DNA from: Paenibacillus sp. Root52 | GTDB taxonomy: Bacteria; Bacillota; Bacilli; Paenibacillales; Paenibacillaceae | Length of the DNA: 64,000 nucleotides | NCBI RefSeq assembly: GCF_001426865.1 | Contig: NZ_LMFO01000005.1 | Location: forward strand, 124,001 to 188,000 | Direction: 5' to 3' | The notes under the pieces: model-generated | Seen by the model: the letters and a program-made list of their open reading frames with translations, nothing else | Told to the model about the DNA's origin: nothing | Databases searched by the model: none | Part shown: piece after piece, positions 36,656 to 46,318 of the stretch | Layout: each line of letters opens with the position of its first letter | Position numbering within the stretch: the first letter of the stretch is position 1 | Translations under genes and position numbers: made by a program

Positions 36656-37561
36656 ATGAAAAAAGTGAGAAAAGCGATCATTCCCGCAGCTGGTCTGGGA
36701 ACACGTTTCCTGCCTGCCACGAAAGCTATGCCTAAAGAAATGCTCCCTATTGTGGACAAACCAACTATACAGTATATCGTTGAGGAAGCCATTGCCTCTG
36801 GTATTGAAGACATCATTATCGTTACAGGTAAGGGAAAACGGGCGATTGAGGATCATTTTGACAATGCATTCGAATTGGAACACAACCTGCTCGAAAAGGG
36901 GAAATTAGGCCTGCTTGAGGAGGTACGCAAATCATCCAATGTGGATATTCATTACATAAGGCAAAAAGAGGCCAAGGGGCTTGGTCATGCGGTGTGGTGT
37001 GCAAGGAATTTTATCGGTGACGAACCTTTTGCGGTGTTACTGGGAGATGATATTGTGGTCTCGGATGTTCCATGCACCAAACAGCTCATTGATCAATATA
37101 ACCAGGTTCAGCAATCCGTGGTGGGTGTTCAAACGGTTCAACCTGAACAAACCGAACGTTACGGTATTGTTGATCCATTGCGATCGGACGGACGTCTGAC
37201 TGAGGTACTTCAATTCGTTGAGAAGCCAGCACAAGGGACGGCACCATCCAATCTAGCGATCATGGGAAGATATGTCCTGAATCCAGAGATTTTTGACTTT
37301 TTGGAAGAACAAGAGATTGGGCAAGGGGGAGAAATTCAATTAACTGATGCGATCCAACGACTAAATGAGAAACAAGGAGTGTATGCTTACGATTTCGAGG
37401 GAGTTAGGTACGACGTGGGCGAGAAGTTGGGATTCATATTGACAACTATTGACTTCGCGCTCCAAAATCCGGAACTGAAATTACCGATGTTACATGCTTT
37501 ACAGCTGATTCTGGAGAAACAGTCTGTTGAGCAAGTAATCGCTGGGAGGGAGTTTGAATGA
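36656..37561 (+). CDS. galU: UTP--glucose-1-phosphate uridylyltransferase
   Basis: A 301-residue cytosolic nucleotidyltransferase making UDP-glucose. The N-terminal signature is [20 protein letters not shown], followed by [18 protein letters not shown], and the active-site region [31 protein letters not shown] and the C-terminal [13 protein letters not shown] are standard. UDP-glucose feeds the priming transferase and, via the dehydrogenase at 48782, UDP-glucuronate. The ATG at 36656 follows GGATAGGGTGG. Confidence 0.96.
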   Translation: MKKVRKAIIPAAGLGTRFLPATKAMPKEMLPIVDKPTIQYIVEEAIASGIEDIIIVTGKGKRAIEDHFDNAFELEHNLLEKGKLGLLEEVRKSSNVDIHYIRQKEAKGLGHAVWCARNFIGDEPFAVLLGDDIVVSDVPCTKQLIDQYNQVQQSVVGVQTVQPEQTERYGIVDPLRSDGRLTEVLQFVEKPAQGTAPSNLAIMGRYVLNPEIFDFLEEQEIGQGGEIQLTDAIQRLNEKQGVYAYDFEGVRYDVGEKLGFILTTIDFALQNPELKLPMLHALQLILEKQSVEQVIAGREFE

Positions 37562-38259
37562 GTCCATCTCCCCAAACAAAAGAAGCGGAGATTGTTATAG
37601 ACAAAGGTCTAGGATACAGTGCAACGACGGCCGCACATGGACTTGAAGCGGATAAAGTGTATTTGCTTATGAAAAGAATGCTCGACTTTCTCGGCTCTTT
37701 CATAGGTTTGATCCTATTATGTCCGTTGTTTGCTGTAATAGCTCTACTTATCAAAATCGAGGCCCCTAAGGGGTCTGTTTTTTTTCGCCAAGTTCGGGTA
37801 GGTCTGAATGGTAAGGAATTTCATATGTACAAATTCAGATCGATGGTCGTGAATGCTGAAGATTTGCTGGAGAATCTTATCGATCAAAATGAAGTGGGCG
37901 GCAACATGTTCAAAATGAAAAATGATCCTAGAATTACTCGCATCGGCAAGTTCATTCGCAAAACCAGTCTGGATGAGCTTCCACAACTATGGAATGTGCT
38001 CAAAGGGGAGATGAGTCTGGTTGGTCCCAGACCTTCACTTCCAAGAGAAGTGGAGAATTACACTTCCTATGACCGACAACGTCTCAAAATGATTCCAGGC
38101 TGCACAGGACTATGGCAAGTGAGTGGCCGGAACAGTGTTGGTTTTAATGAAATGGTTGAGCTGGATCTGACCTACGCCCGTGAGCGCAATATTTTCATGG
38201 ACATCAAGATCATTCTGAGAACATTCAGAGTGTTGATCGGTTCCAAGGATGCATTTTAA
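37558..38259 (+). CDS. Priming sugar transferase (undecaprenyl-phosphate hexose-1-phosphate transferase)
   Basis: A 233-residue monotopic transferase (bacterial sugar transferase family) that starts repeat-unit synthesis by moving hexose-1-phosphate to undecaprenyl phosphate. The membrane helix is about residues 40-65 ([20 protein letters not shown]). The catalytic part shows [38 protein letters not shown] and [12 protein letters not shown]. It overlaps galU by four bases (ATGA). The N-terminal 40 residues are polar and unlike the core. The sugar is probably glucose or galactose from UDP-sugars. Confidence 0.94.
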   Translation: MSPSPQTKEAEIVIDKGLGYSATTAAHGLEADKVYLLMKRMLDFLGSFIGLILLCPLFAVIALLIKIEAPKGSVFFRQVRVGLNGKEFHMYKFRSMVVNAEDLLENLIDQNEVGGNMFKMKNDPRITRIGKFIRKTSLDELPQLWNVLKGEMSLVGPRPSLPREVENYTSYDRQRLKMIPGCTGLWQVSGRNSVGFNEMVELDLTYARERNIFMDIKIILRTFRVLIGSKDAF

Positions 38260-38328
38260 GCGAAGTGTGTTTGGCGTAGTTGATGCAAGGTTGAAATACG
38301 ATTCTGGCTCTGAGGTGGCATAGCTAAC

Positions 38329-39675
38329 ATGCAAAAAGCAGCATTTTTTGCTTCTTCTAAACTAGGTGCGTTATATCTTATTTTTGCCTCGTTGTTCATT
38401 ATTAGCCTAGCTATTTACGTACCTATTGTTGCGGTAATGGCATTGATGGCGTTGATCTTGCTAGGGGTGTATCTGAAGCATCCCAGCTGGGTCTATTTTG
38501 TGGTCATTGGAACGTTTTCGTTATCTGTGGACAAAATTTTGAGAATGCAAGTGATGGGCTTTGATTCTTCCTCGTTCTATAAGTTGCTTATTTTGTTTTT
38601 TATCCTTCCTATCTTTTTAAGATATGGCTTCAGGAAGGAAATGATCTATCCTGCTCTAGCAGTTGGTTATCTCTTTGTGCAAAGTTATTTTTTATCCAAT
38701 ATGCCTGACAAGATGAGCCCGATTGATCCCTTTAAATCCTTTTTGGGATTAGTTGTGCCATTTCTGTTACTGATGGTTAACTTCTCCAAGGAAATTAATA
38801 TGAGGATCATACGGGTTCTTGCCTGGCTCCCGGTGTTTAGCTTGGTCGCTGGTTTCATCCTGCAGCAAATGGGGATGCTGTCGATCGTAAGCTTCGAAAT
38901 TTCGGGTGTGAATCGTTTGCAAGGAGCCAACATAGCAGCACATCTGGGGATGTTATGTTTTATCTCCATCTGTGTATGTCTTATCGAAATTCGAAATAAA
39001 CACCATATTATTTTGAATTATGCGCTGACGCTAACTCATTTTATTATATTAATCCAGACGGGAACCCGTGGTCCTCTAATCGCACTGATTCCCATTGTGT
39101 GCATGTATTTATTCGACCATGTGCGGAAGTTTGCGAAGGGAAGAACAGGGGCGTTAATTCCGGTTGTTCTATTTATGGCGGCCGTGATTGTGATGGTCTT
39201 TGCCCAGTGGGACAATTATCAGTTAAGGCAGGAGAGCAAGGGTCTATCTGGCAGGGATTCCGCTTGGGCTTTCTTTACGAATAGGGCGAATGAACACCCT
39301 GTCTTTGGGCAAGGCCTTGGCTCGGCTCTAGTTGCGAACGATGGAAGTATCTTCTCGGGCTTTGTTGTGCCGCATAATGAGTACATTCGATTCTACTATG
39401 ATGGTGGATTTGTCGGAGCACTGTTGTTCTTTGGTGCTTTGTTCTTCGTGTATCTGAAAGTGCACCGTCGCTTGAATTCCCTGGTGAAACCTTACTTTTT
39501 GGGAATGATTCTGGGTTTCTTGGTGTATTCCTTCTTTGACAATACGTTATCCACGATGCATTTAATTGCTCCCTTCTGTGTATACCTGAATTCGTTATAC
39601 CTGACGAGCAGCAAGCAACACCCTGAACCTGAAGAACTACCGAAGTTAGCCCCTCGAAAGGAGATCTTGCAATGA
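38329..39675 (+). CDS. O-antigen ligase/Wzy-type polysaccharide polymerase
   Basis: A 448-residue multi-pass membrane protein with about 11-12 hydrophobic segments and a large outside loop holding SGRDSAWAFFTNRANEHPVFGQGLGSAL and HNEYIRFYYDGGFVGALLFFGA in two parts. This pattern belongs to the O-antigen ligase/Wzy (PF04932-like) group. Its likely role is to polymerise lipid-linked repeat units delivered by the flippase at 44948. It overlaps the next gene by four bases, showing tight coupling. The polymerase rather than ligase role is inferred from the EPS context. Confidence 0.85.
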   Translation: MQKAAFFASSKLGALYLIFASLFIISLAIYVPIVAVMALMALILLGVYLKHPSWVYFVVIGTFSLSVDKILRMQVMGFDSSSFYKLLILFFILPIFLRYGFRKEMIYPALAVGYLFVQSYFLSNMPDKMSPIDPFKSFLGLVVPFLLLMVNFSKEINMRIIRVLAWLPVFSLVAGFILQQMGMLSIVSFEISGVNRLQGANIAAHLGMLCFISICVCLIEIRNKHHIILNYALTLTHFIILIQTGTRGPLIALIPIVCMYLFDHVRKFAKGRTGALIPVVLFMAAVIVMVFAQWDNYQLRQESKGLSGRDSAWAFFTNRANEHPVFGQGLGSALVANDGSIFSGFVVPHNEYIRFYYDGGFVGALLFFGALFFVYLKVHRRLNSLVKPYFLGMILGFLVYSFFDNTLSTMHLIAPFCVYLNSLYLTSSKQHPEPEELPKLAPRKEILQ

Positions 39676-40130
39676 AAGTCTGTTTGGTAAGTTCAACAGG
39701 AGGTCATCTGAATCAATTGTTGAATCTAGTTCCTGCTGTCGAGGATCATGATTACTTTTTGGTGACGGAGAAAAGCGAAGCGAGCAGCAAGCTGAATCTT
39801 TCCCAGCGAACCTATTTCTTATCGCAACAGGAACGCAAAAATATGCTGTTTATATTTATCGTTCTGCGGAACATCATAACCTCGCTGTTCATTCTGTTGA
39901 AAGAACGACCTAAGGTTCTGATCACGACTGGAGCTGGGGCGGTATATCCGCTGTGCTTGCTCGGGAAATTGATGGGAGCGAAGCTAGTCTATGTAGAGAG
40001 TTATGCCAAAATATATTCGCCAACGCTAACGGGCAGATTGATTTATAAATTTGCTGATGAATTCTATATTCAATGGGAAACGTTGCAAGAGGCTTATCCG
40101 AAGGCAAAGTATAGGGGGGCATTATTTTGA
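39672..40130 (+). CDS. PssD/Alg14-like glycosyltransferase subunit
   Basis: A 152-residue membrane-associated half of a two-part glycosyltransferase. The N-terminus KVCLVSSTGGHLNQLLNL matches Alg14/CpsF/PssD, followed by FLVTEKSEASSKL, LLKERPKVLITTGAGAVYPL and the acceptor region AKLVYVESYAKIYSPTLTGR. The partner catalytic subunit is encoded immediately downstream with a four-base overlap. Together they usually add the second sugar (often glucuronate or galactose) to the lipid-linked primer. Confidence 0.9.
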   Translation: MKVCLVSSTGGHLNQLLNLVPAVEDHDYFLVTEKSEASSKLNLSQRTYFLSQQERKNMLFIFIVLRNIITSLFILLKERPKVLITTGAGAVYPLCLLGKLMGAKLVYVESYAKIYSPTLTGRLIYKFADEFYIQWETLQEAYPKAKYRGALF

Positions 40131-40606
40131 TCTTTGTCGTGCTTGGTACACAGCGATTCCAATTCAACCGGCTTTTGCAAGCTGTCGACAATCTGATTCA
40201 AGAAGGGAAGCTACCTTCAGACGTGCTTGTACAATCAGGTTACAGCGAATATAAGCCTCGCCATTATCAGCATAAGCCATTTTTTAATCAGGAAGAGATG
40301 AATGATCATATTGCCAAAAGTGAATTTGTTCTGTCCCATGCAGGTGTGGGGGTGATCACTAGTGCACTACAGATGAACAAAAAGGTCATCGTCATGCCTA
40401 GGCGCAAGGATCAAGGGGAGCATGTGGATAATCATCAACTTGAGATCGCCAAGGTATTTCAAGACAAAGGATACATTTCGGTTGCTCAAAACGAGGATGA
40501 ACTGTCCGCATTAATATCCAATCTGGATCAGCTCGACTTCAAGCCTTATGTGAAGAGTAACTCCCAGTTGCTATCTTCCATCAAAGGCTACATCAATTCC
40601 CTATAA
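40127..40606 (+). CDS. PssE/Alg13-like glycosyltransferase catalytic subunit
   Basis: A 159-residue protein matching the C-terminal nucleotide-sugar-binding domain of GT28 enzymes. It shows IFVVLGTQRFQFNRLLQAVD, the donor site motif AKSEFVLSHAGVGVITSAL, and VMPRRKDQGEHVDNHQLEIA. It starts with TTG at 40127, overlapping the partner's stop by four bases, with ATAGGGGGG about seven bases upstream. It depends on the membrane partner to reach the lipid acceptor. Confidence 0.9.
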   Translation: MIFVVLGTQRFQFNRLLQAVDNLIQEGKLPSDVLVQSGYSEYKPRHYQHKPFFNQEEMNDHIAKSEFVLSHAGVGVITSALQMNKKVIVMPRRKDQGEHVDNHQLEIAKVFQDKGYISVAQNEDELSALISNLDQLDFKPYVKSNSQLLSSIKGYINSL

Positions 40607-40616
40607 GATTTAGAGG

Positions 40617-40700
40617 ATGTTCAAAAAATCTGCTTTTGATTACGACAGATGCCTGAGTGGCATCTCAGCGTCGAATATGGAACTTTTTGATGATTCAAAA
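40617..40700 (+). repeat. Dispersed repeat, third copy, inside the EPS operon
   Basis: TGTTCAAAAA...TTTTGATTACGACAGATGCCT...CAGCGTCGAATATG is the reverse complement (with changes) of the copies after gltB at 32231-32463. AGATGCC/GGCATCT forms a central hairpin, and TTCAAAAA/CTTTTTGA are imperfect inverted ends. Confidence 0.65.
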
Positions 40701-40711
40701 GGAGTGGAAGA

Positions 40712-41779
40712 ATGAAACCTAAGGTGCTGGTCATCGGTTCTTCGACGAAGGACATGGGCGGGATTGTGAGTGTCATTGTGAATATTGAGAATTCGCATAT
40801 CGCCGAGCAATACAATTTACAACGGATTGAAACCTATATTACAGGCAGTGTTCTGGCACGGTTGCTCATCTTCATGAAGGGGTTCCTTCAATTCCTTGGG
40901 AAGCTCGTTACGTTCAAACCAGATATGATCCATATTCATATGTCGTATAACGGAAGCTTCTACCGTAAAGCGTTGTTCATTCTTGTAGGCCGCAAGCTGT
41001 TCAGGGTACCGGTGATTGTTCACATTCATGCGTCCAGTTTCGATGTGTTCTACAATCGACATCCACTGCAACAGAAGTTATGCAAGTATGTTCTGAATCA
41101 GGTGGATAAGCTAATCGTGCTGTCCTATACATGGCAGGAATTTTTCTCCAAGATTGTGCCTGAATCCAAAATCGAGGTGCTCTACAATGGCGTGTTCATT
41201 AAAGAGCCCCCGATTAGGGAGGAGCGTCCAGTTCCGCGTTGCTTGTTCATGGGCCGGCTTGGTAAGAGAAAAGGTGTATATGATCTTTTATTAGCGATAC
41301 AGCAATTGAAGCAACGAGGTGTGGAAGCGGTCTTTACGCTTGCGGGCGATGGAGAAGTGAATGAGGTTAGGGCGCTTGTGGAGCGTTATGACATCTCCGA
41401 TTGTGTAGAAGTGCCTGGATGGATCAGGGGCGAAGAGAAGGAACGTTTATTACAACAAGCGGATCTATTGGTTCTGCCTTCCTATCATGAGGGGCTTCCT
41501 ATGGCGGTGCTGGAAGGAATGAATAGTGGACTGCCGATTGTCTCTACCCGAGTCGGTGGAATACCGGAAGTAATTACGGATGAGTTGAACGGTTTCTTAG
41601 TGGAACCGGGAGATGTTGAGTCTCTGGCTCAAGCTCTGGAAAGGATCATTCTGGATAAAGAGCTGAGGTTGCAAATGGGTGAGAACAACAAGCAGTTGGT
41701 TACCTCCAAGTTCAACATGACTGATCTTATGCATAATTTATCGTCCATCTATGACAAGCTGCACGTGAACGTGTCCTAG
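40712..41779 (+). CDS. Glycosyltransferase family 4
   Basis: A 355-residue GT-B retaining glycosyltransferase. The N-domain has the glycine-rich loop GSSTKDMGGIVSVIV and HIHMSYNGSFYRK; the C-domain has FMGRLGKRKGVYDLL, FTLAGDGEVNE and the E-x7-E donor motif EGLPMAVLEGMNSG. It would add one sugar to the growing lipid-linked unit on the cytoplasmic face. It is preceded by a dispersed repeat and a good site (AAAGGAGTGG). Confidence 0.92.
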   Translation: MKPKVLVIGSSTKDMGGIVSVIVNIENSHIAEQYNLQRIETYITGSVLARLLIFMKGFLQFLGKLVTFKPDMIHIHMSYNGSFYRKALFILVGRKLFRVPVIVHIHASSFDVFYNRHPLQQKLCKYVLNQVDKLIVLSYTWQEFFSKIVPESKIEVLYNGVFIKEPPIREERPVPRCLFMGRLGKRKGVYDLLLAIQQLKQRGVEAVFTLAGDGEVNEVRALVERYDISDCVEVPGWIRGEEKERLLQQADLLVLPSYHEGLPMAVLEGMNSGLPIVSTRVGGIPEVITDELNGFLVEPGDVESLAQALERIILDKELRLQMGENNKQLVTSKFNMTDLMHNLSSIYDKLHVNVS

Positions 41780-41829
41780 GGGGATGTATACAAAAATCCA
41801 GCTCCTTTTGGGATATAAGATACGCCCTG

Positions 41830-42018
41830 TATAGATTGAACTAGACAATTACACAAGAACGGAGAGGACAGAAATAACATGAAGAAGCGAAGCGCTCGCC
41901 TTTATCCCCGGATTTTCCCCACTGGAAAAGGAAATCAAAAAATCTGGGGATAACAGCGATCGGAGGGTTGTTCTGTCATCGGAGTGGTCAGTGTAAATAT
42001 TTATAGTTAATCTGTATA
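41830..42018 (+). repeat. Structured dispersed element, copy B, inside the EPS operon
   Basis: The core hairpin pairs ATCCCCGGATTTT (41904-41916) with AAAATCTGGGGAT (41939-41951), 13 pairs with one G-U. An outer TCGC (41896-41899) pairs with GCGA (41956-41959). The outermost arms TATAGATTGAACTA (41830-41843) and TAGTTAATCTGTATA (42004-42018) are inverted with two small bulges. It shares its core with copies A (1.7 kb) and C (5.75 kb) and lies in the sense direction between two glycosyltransferase genes. Confidence 0.7.
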
Positions 42019-42040
42019 GTTTCGAGGGAAAGGTGGTTCT

Positions 42041-42973
42041 ATGAAAGCATTAGTGAGCTGTATTATAACAACGCATAATCGCGCTGAGTTATTGAAGAAA
42101 GCCATGGCAAGTGTGATGGCGCAGACCTATCCCCATCTGGAAATTATTATTGTTGATGATGGTTCTAAGGATCATACCGAAGAGGTATGTAGAGCTTGGG
42201 CTAAGCAGGATCAGCGAATTCATTACATTCAAGTTCCGTATGCCCAAGGTGCCAATCATGCCCGGAATTTAGGAATACAACGTGCCAATGGCAAGTATAT
42301 TGCATTCTTAGATGATGATGACCAGTGGCTGCCTGATAAGATTCAGGCTCAAACCCAGACGCTGGAGCACAGCAAAGGGCTTTTTTGCTTTTGCAGCAAA
42401 GTGCTTGTCTATGTAGATCGGGATAACAACGTCACGCGGAGAAAGGTATCCATCGAATCCCGTGAGCTGGTGTTCTACGAGGACTTACTGACGTACAACT
42501 GGATTGGCGAAACGTCCAAAATCATGGTGCAAACGCAGTTGGCACGCACAGTTATGTTTGACGAACAATTAACCTCTGCACAGGATTATGATTTCTATCT
42601 ACGTATTCTGCAACGAGGGCATCATGCGATCAATGTGAAGGAGCCGCTGGTGCACATATATATTCATCCGGGGCCACGCATCTCTACCTCTGCCAAGAAA
42701 AAGTTCCAAGGGCAACGGAGGGTGCTAATTAAGTATTACAAGGATATGAACCAAGAACAGAAGAAGCGCCAGCTTCATCATTATCGCATGATGGAATGGT
42801 CGAAAAATCCTAACCGCAATACCCTTTTTCTCAAAAAAACATTGACGCTATATCCGTGGTGGCGAAACTTCACGCTGCTTAAGCGTAATGTGAGAACCAT
42901 CTGGCTTGGTTTTCGCTTGCGCAAACAGCTTCGTAGCGAGACGTTGAACAAAGAGTATAAAGGAACAGCCTAA
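42041..42973 (+). CDS. Glycosyltransferase family 2
   Basis: A 310-residue GT-A inverting transferase. The N-terminal signature is SCIITTHNRAELLKKAMASV, then IIVDDGSKDHT and the metal-binding DxD as FLDDDDQW near residue 85. The C-terminal third is very basic, consistent with membrane-surface attachment (KKRQLHHYRMMEWSK, RKQLRSE). Its product links a further sugar in the EPS repeat unit. GGGAAAGGTGG precedes the ATG; the next gene begins 15 bases later. Confidence 0.93.
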   Translation: MKALVSCIITTHNRAELLKKAMASVMAQTYPHLEIIIVDDGSKDHTEEVCRAWAKQDQRIHYIQVPYAQGANHARNLGIQRANGKYIAFLDDDDQWLPDKIQAQTQTLEHSKGLFCFCSKVLVYVDRDNNVTRRKVSIESRELVFYEDLLTYNWIGETSKIMVQTQLARTVMFDEQLTSAQDYDFYLRILQRGHHAINVKEPLVHIYIHPGPRISTSAKKKFQGQRRVLIKYYKDMNQEQKKRQLHHYRMMEWSKNPNRNTLFLKKTLTLYPWWRNFTLLKRNVRTIWLGFRLRKQLRSETLNKEYKGTA

Positions 42974-42988
42974 AACAGAGGTGTTATC

Positions 42989-44011
42989 ATGCGAGAACCA
43001 ATCGTCTACATGTTGCCCAAAATGATCAAGACGAACAAATTCAATGAACTATTGTCACAGTCCATCGAGGATGAGGGATGGGATGTGAAGCACTTTTCCA
43101 AAAAAGATCTAAGAAATGTACGCAAAAATGACGTATTACATTTTCACTGGCCGAGCTTTTATTACAAAGGAAACAATGCGTTCTCGACATTCATCAAGTC
43201 CATATTGTTCATTCTCATGATTGTTTACGTGCGACTAAAGGGTGCGAAGTTGTTCTGGACGGTGCATAATATATGGCCGCATAACAGCGGTAGAACTTGG
43301 CATGACTACTGGATGAGGACGTTTCTGGTGCGGAATTGTACCAAACTCATTGTCATGGGCAAACCGCTCATTCGTAGTGTGTGCGAGACGTTTCATGTGA
43401 AAGAGAGCCTCATCGAAGTGATTCCCCACGGACATTACCAAGGAGTGTATGGACGGACAGGGCAGAACATTAGAGAGTTGTTCAACATCCCGGCGAATGA
43501 TTATGTCTTTGCCTTTTTTGGTCAGGTATCACCCTATAAAGGGGTGGATGATCTAATTAAGGCGTTCAATCATCTAGACTGGCCGGATGCTCATCTGTTG
43601 ATTGCCGGTAAGAAAGCAGCTGATTATGACCTAGAGGCATCGATAGGCCAATCGGATCGGATTCATACGTACTTCAACTTTATTCAGGATGGGGAGTATT
43701 CGGATTATTTTGAAGCCATTGATTCAATGATTCTGCCGTACAAAAATATTGCGACATCAGGCAGTGCCATACTGGCACTGTCTTATGGCAAGCCTGTCGT
43801 GGCTCCACGAATTGGGCTTATGGAAGAGTATCTTCCCGAGAACTGCGCTGTCTTGTATGATCCTGCGGATCAGAGCGGGCTGGAAGAGGCGATGAAGCAG
43901 ATCCGGGCAAAGGACGACGAGTTCAGGGAAGGCAAAGGGTTTCAATCGATGCTTGAAAAGCTAGAATGGTCGGGAATTGCGAAGCGCACGATTTCGCTTT
44001 ACGCCATCTAA
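42989..44011 (+). CDS. Glycosyltransferase, GT-B fold
   Basis: A 340-residue glycosyltransferase. The N-domain includes VLHFHWPSFYYKG and LFWTVHNIWPHNSGRTWHDY; the C-domain has FAFFGQVSPYKGVDDLI, HLLIAGKKAADY and ILPYKNIATSGSAILALSYG in the donor site. The pattern is that of mannosyl/glucosyl transferases for surface polysaccharides. A hydrophobic segment (FIKSILFILMIVYVRL about residues 68-85) may dock it to the membrane. It is co-transcribed with both flanking transferases. Confidence 0.88.
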   Translation: MREPIVYMLPKMIKTNKFNELLSQSIEDEGWDVKHFSKKDLRNVRKNDVLHFHWPSFYYKGNNAFSTFIKSILFILMIVYVRLKGAKLFWTVHNIWPHNSGRTWHDYWMRTFLVRNCTKLIVMGKPLIRSVCETFHVKESLIEVIPHGHYQGVYGRTGQNIRELFNIPANDYVFAFFGQVSPYKGVDDLIKAFNHLDWPDAHLLIAGKKAADYDLEASIGQSDRIHTYFNFIQDGEYSDYFEAIDSMILPYKNIATSGSAILALSYGKPVVAPRIGLMEEYLPENCAVLYDPADQSGLEEAMKQIRAKDDEFREGKGFQSMLEKLEWSGIAKRTISLYAI

Positions 44012-44037
44012 ATCAATGAGGATGCGGGGACGATCGA

Positions 44038-44937
44038 ATGAAAGCCACTGTAGCCATTTGCACCTACAATAGAGCCTATGATCTAAGTGAATCCGTTCAT
44101 AGTGCCATTCAGCAGCATGCTGAATTTGAGTATGAAATTATCGTTATTGATAACAATTCAACCGATGATACCGCTAAGCTTGTACAGGAGATTCGGGCTA
44201 GCGAAGGTGGAGAGTGCGTCAAGTATGTACTGGAGAAGACACCTGGCTTGTCAGCAGCAAGGAATCGAGCGATTCGTGAAGCTCGCGGACAGTATATTCT
44301 TTTCTTAGATGATGATGCGATTGCATCTCCATTATGGATTCAGCACATTGTCGGTGTATTTGACAGTGATCAAGCTATCGGAGTGGTGGGCGGCAAGATC
44401 GAGCCTCTCTGGGAGAGCCGGAAGCCAGATTGGATACCCAGTGAGAATCTATCCCTATACACGATTCTGGATTATGCGGATCATGTGGTGGAGATGCCGA
44501 GTCCATCGATTCCGTTTGGCGCCAATGTCGCCTTTCGTACACAGGTGTTTCGAGACATTGCCCCTTTTCGCGAAGACCTAGGCAGAGTAGGGAAGAACCT
44601 GTTATCTAATGAAGAGAGTGAGTTAATCGCTAGAATCAGAGTACACCACAAAGTGTTTTATACACCCTTCGGATCAGTGCAACACAAGGTATCCAAAGAA
44701 CGCACGACCAAGAACTGGTTTTTGCGTCGTGTGTTCTGGCAAGGGGTTAGTGATGCAGTTCGTAAAAAAGACAAGGGAGCTGTTCGGACACTGAAACACG
44801 CGATTCGCTTGGGTCAAGGTGTGGTTCGAGCGCTGCTGTGCATCTATAGCCCAAAGCGTTTTACCCGGCAACTCGCCCAGATCTGTTACCGGAATGGCCT
44901 GATTATCGGCATACTCAGATATAACAGTAAGGAATGA
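44038..44937 (+). CDS. Glycosyltransferase family 2
   Basis: A 299-residue GT-A transferase. It shows VAICTYNRAYDLSESV, IIVIDNNSTDDT, GLSAARNRAIREARGQYILF and the DxD motif FLDDDA, then the acceptor-site region GKIEPLWESRKPDWI. It resembles the transferases that act late on EPS repeat units. The C-terminus is basic. It starts 26 bases after the preceding transferase and stops 10 bases before the flippase gene. Confidence 0.93.
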   Translation: MKATVAICTYNRAYDLSESVHSAIQQHAEFEYEIIVIDNNSTDDTAKLVQEIRASEGGECVKYVLEKTPGLSAARNRAIREARGQYILFLDDDAIASPLWIQHIVGVFDSDQAIGVVGGKIEPLWESRKPDWIPSENLSLYTILDYADHVVEMPSPSIPFGANVAFRTQVFRDIAPFREDLGRVGKNLLSNEESELIARIRVHHKVFYTPFGSVQHKVSKERTTKNWFLRRVFWQGVSDAVRKKDKGAVRTLKHAIRLGQGVVRALLCIYSPKRFTRQLAQICYRNGLIIGILRYNSKE

Positions 44938-44947
44938 GGAATAGTTC

Positions 44948-46318
44948 ATGTCACAACTCGCTCTCCCTAAACTCTTAAAAGGCAATGGTTTGTTACAGAC
45001 CATTGTGCATACCAGTGGAACTAACGTCATTATTATGGTCTTCACCACCATTACATCCATCATCACTTCACGTATGTTTGGCGTTGAAGGTAAAGGCGCC
45101 TTCTCAGCGATCCTATTCTGGCCGACATTTCTCATTGGTCTGGTCAGCTGGGGACTACCAACCTCGATTATCTATAATCTGAAACGTGAAGCTGCGGAGA
45201 AGAGTGCTGAGTATTTGCGGCTGAGCTTCATGGTTCAGATTCCGATTAGCTTCATTCTCGGAACGATTGCCTGGATCTTCATGCCTACATGGATGGCAGA
45301 TTATCCCGCAGACGTCATTACGATTGCCCGCTGGTTTACCGTGACCAGTATTCCCGTGCTTATTCTCATTAATCTGCTATCTGCACTATCGCAGAGCCGT
45401 GACAGATTCCAGGTGTATAACGGTATTCGTTTATATAACCCTGTGCTGAAAGTGGTTGTCATGGTTTCGTTGTGGTTACTTGGTGCGATGAGCATTGGCA
45501 TCGCGTCTTTTGTATCCTTGGCAAGCTCCGTGGTTGTCGTTGCATGGGCAGTGTATACGCTCAGAGGCAGTTTGAAGTTTAAGTGGTTTCGCCAAGCGAT
45601 CGATCGGAAGGCAGCTAAGAACCTATTTGGTTACGGGGGTCGAGTGTTTGGGGTAGAACTACTTGGCACGCTGTACACACAGTTTGACAAGATTATTATA
45701 CTGGCTCTACTTACGCCGAGAGATTTTGGACTCTATTCGGTCGTTTTTGCGTTGTCTCGCATCTATAATGCAGTGCAAAATGCGATAAGCAGCGTTGTGT
45801 TCCCCAAGGTCACTGGATTACCGCAGGATCAGGTGATTCGTACGGTTGGGCGAGCGTTCCGACTTTCCTTAATCATCATGACCATTGTCGTTCTGCCAAC
45901 GATGTTTATTGGCAATTGGCTGATGGGTGTTTTGTTTGGGAAGGAGTTTTTGGAGGCGAGTCAGGCATTTTATATTTTGGCGTTTGAATGCATTATTGGC
46001 GGTGGCTCGTGGATTCTCGCTTCTGCATTCAATGCTTTGGGAAGACCGGGACTGGTGATGATTAGACAGCTAATTGCGTTGTCCGTCACGATCGGTCTAT
46101 TTTTTGTATTCACACCTTTATGGGGACTCAATGGCATTGCGTTTGCTCTCCTAATTGGTTCTATCGTGCGGATGCTCGTTACCGTTGCAGCGATGAAGTT
46201 TGCATTTAAAGTGAAGTTCAGCAGCATGTTTTTTGACAAAAAGGATTTGGCTTTCCTGTATGAACGGTTAAACAAAAAAAGAAGAGTCACCCAAGGAGGA
46301 GATGGAGATGCTGGCTAA
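44948..46318 (+). CDS. Wzx-type oligosaccharide flippase
   Basis: A 456-residue MATE/MOP-superfamily membrane protein with about 12-14 helices, moving lipid-linked repeat units across the membrane. The N-terminal part shows SGTNVIIMVFTTITSIITSR and FGVEGKGAFSAILFWPTFLI, and the middle GRVFGVELLGTLYTQFDKII, common in the polysaccharide biosynthesis family. A basic C-terminal tail ends KKRRVTQGGDGDAG. It overlaps the pyruvyltransferase gene by 11 bases. With the Wzy at 38329 it defines a Wzx/Wzy-dependent route. Confidence 0.92.
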   Translation: MSQLALPKLLKGNGLLQTIVHTSGTNVIIMVFTTITSIITSRMFGVEGKGAFSAILFWPTFLIGLVSWGLPTSIIYNLKREAAEKSAEYLRLSFMVQIPISFILGTIAWIFMPTWMADYPADVITIARWFTVTSIPVLILINLLSALSQSRDRFQVYNGIRLYNPVLKVVVMVSLWLLGAMSIGIASFVSLASSVVVVAWAVYTLRGSLKFKWFRQAIDRKAAKNLFGYGGRVFGVELLGTLYTQFDKIIILALLTPRDFGLYSVVFALSRIYNAVQNAISSVVFPKVTGLPQDQVIRTVGRAFRLSLIIMTIVVLPTMFIGNWLMGVLFGKEFLEASQAFYILAFECIIGGGSWILASAFNALGRPGLVMIRQLIALSVTIGLFFVFTPLWGLNGIAFALLIGSIVRMLVTVAAMKFAFKVKFSSMFFDKKDLAFLYERLNKKRRVTQGGDGDAG

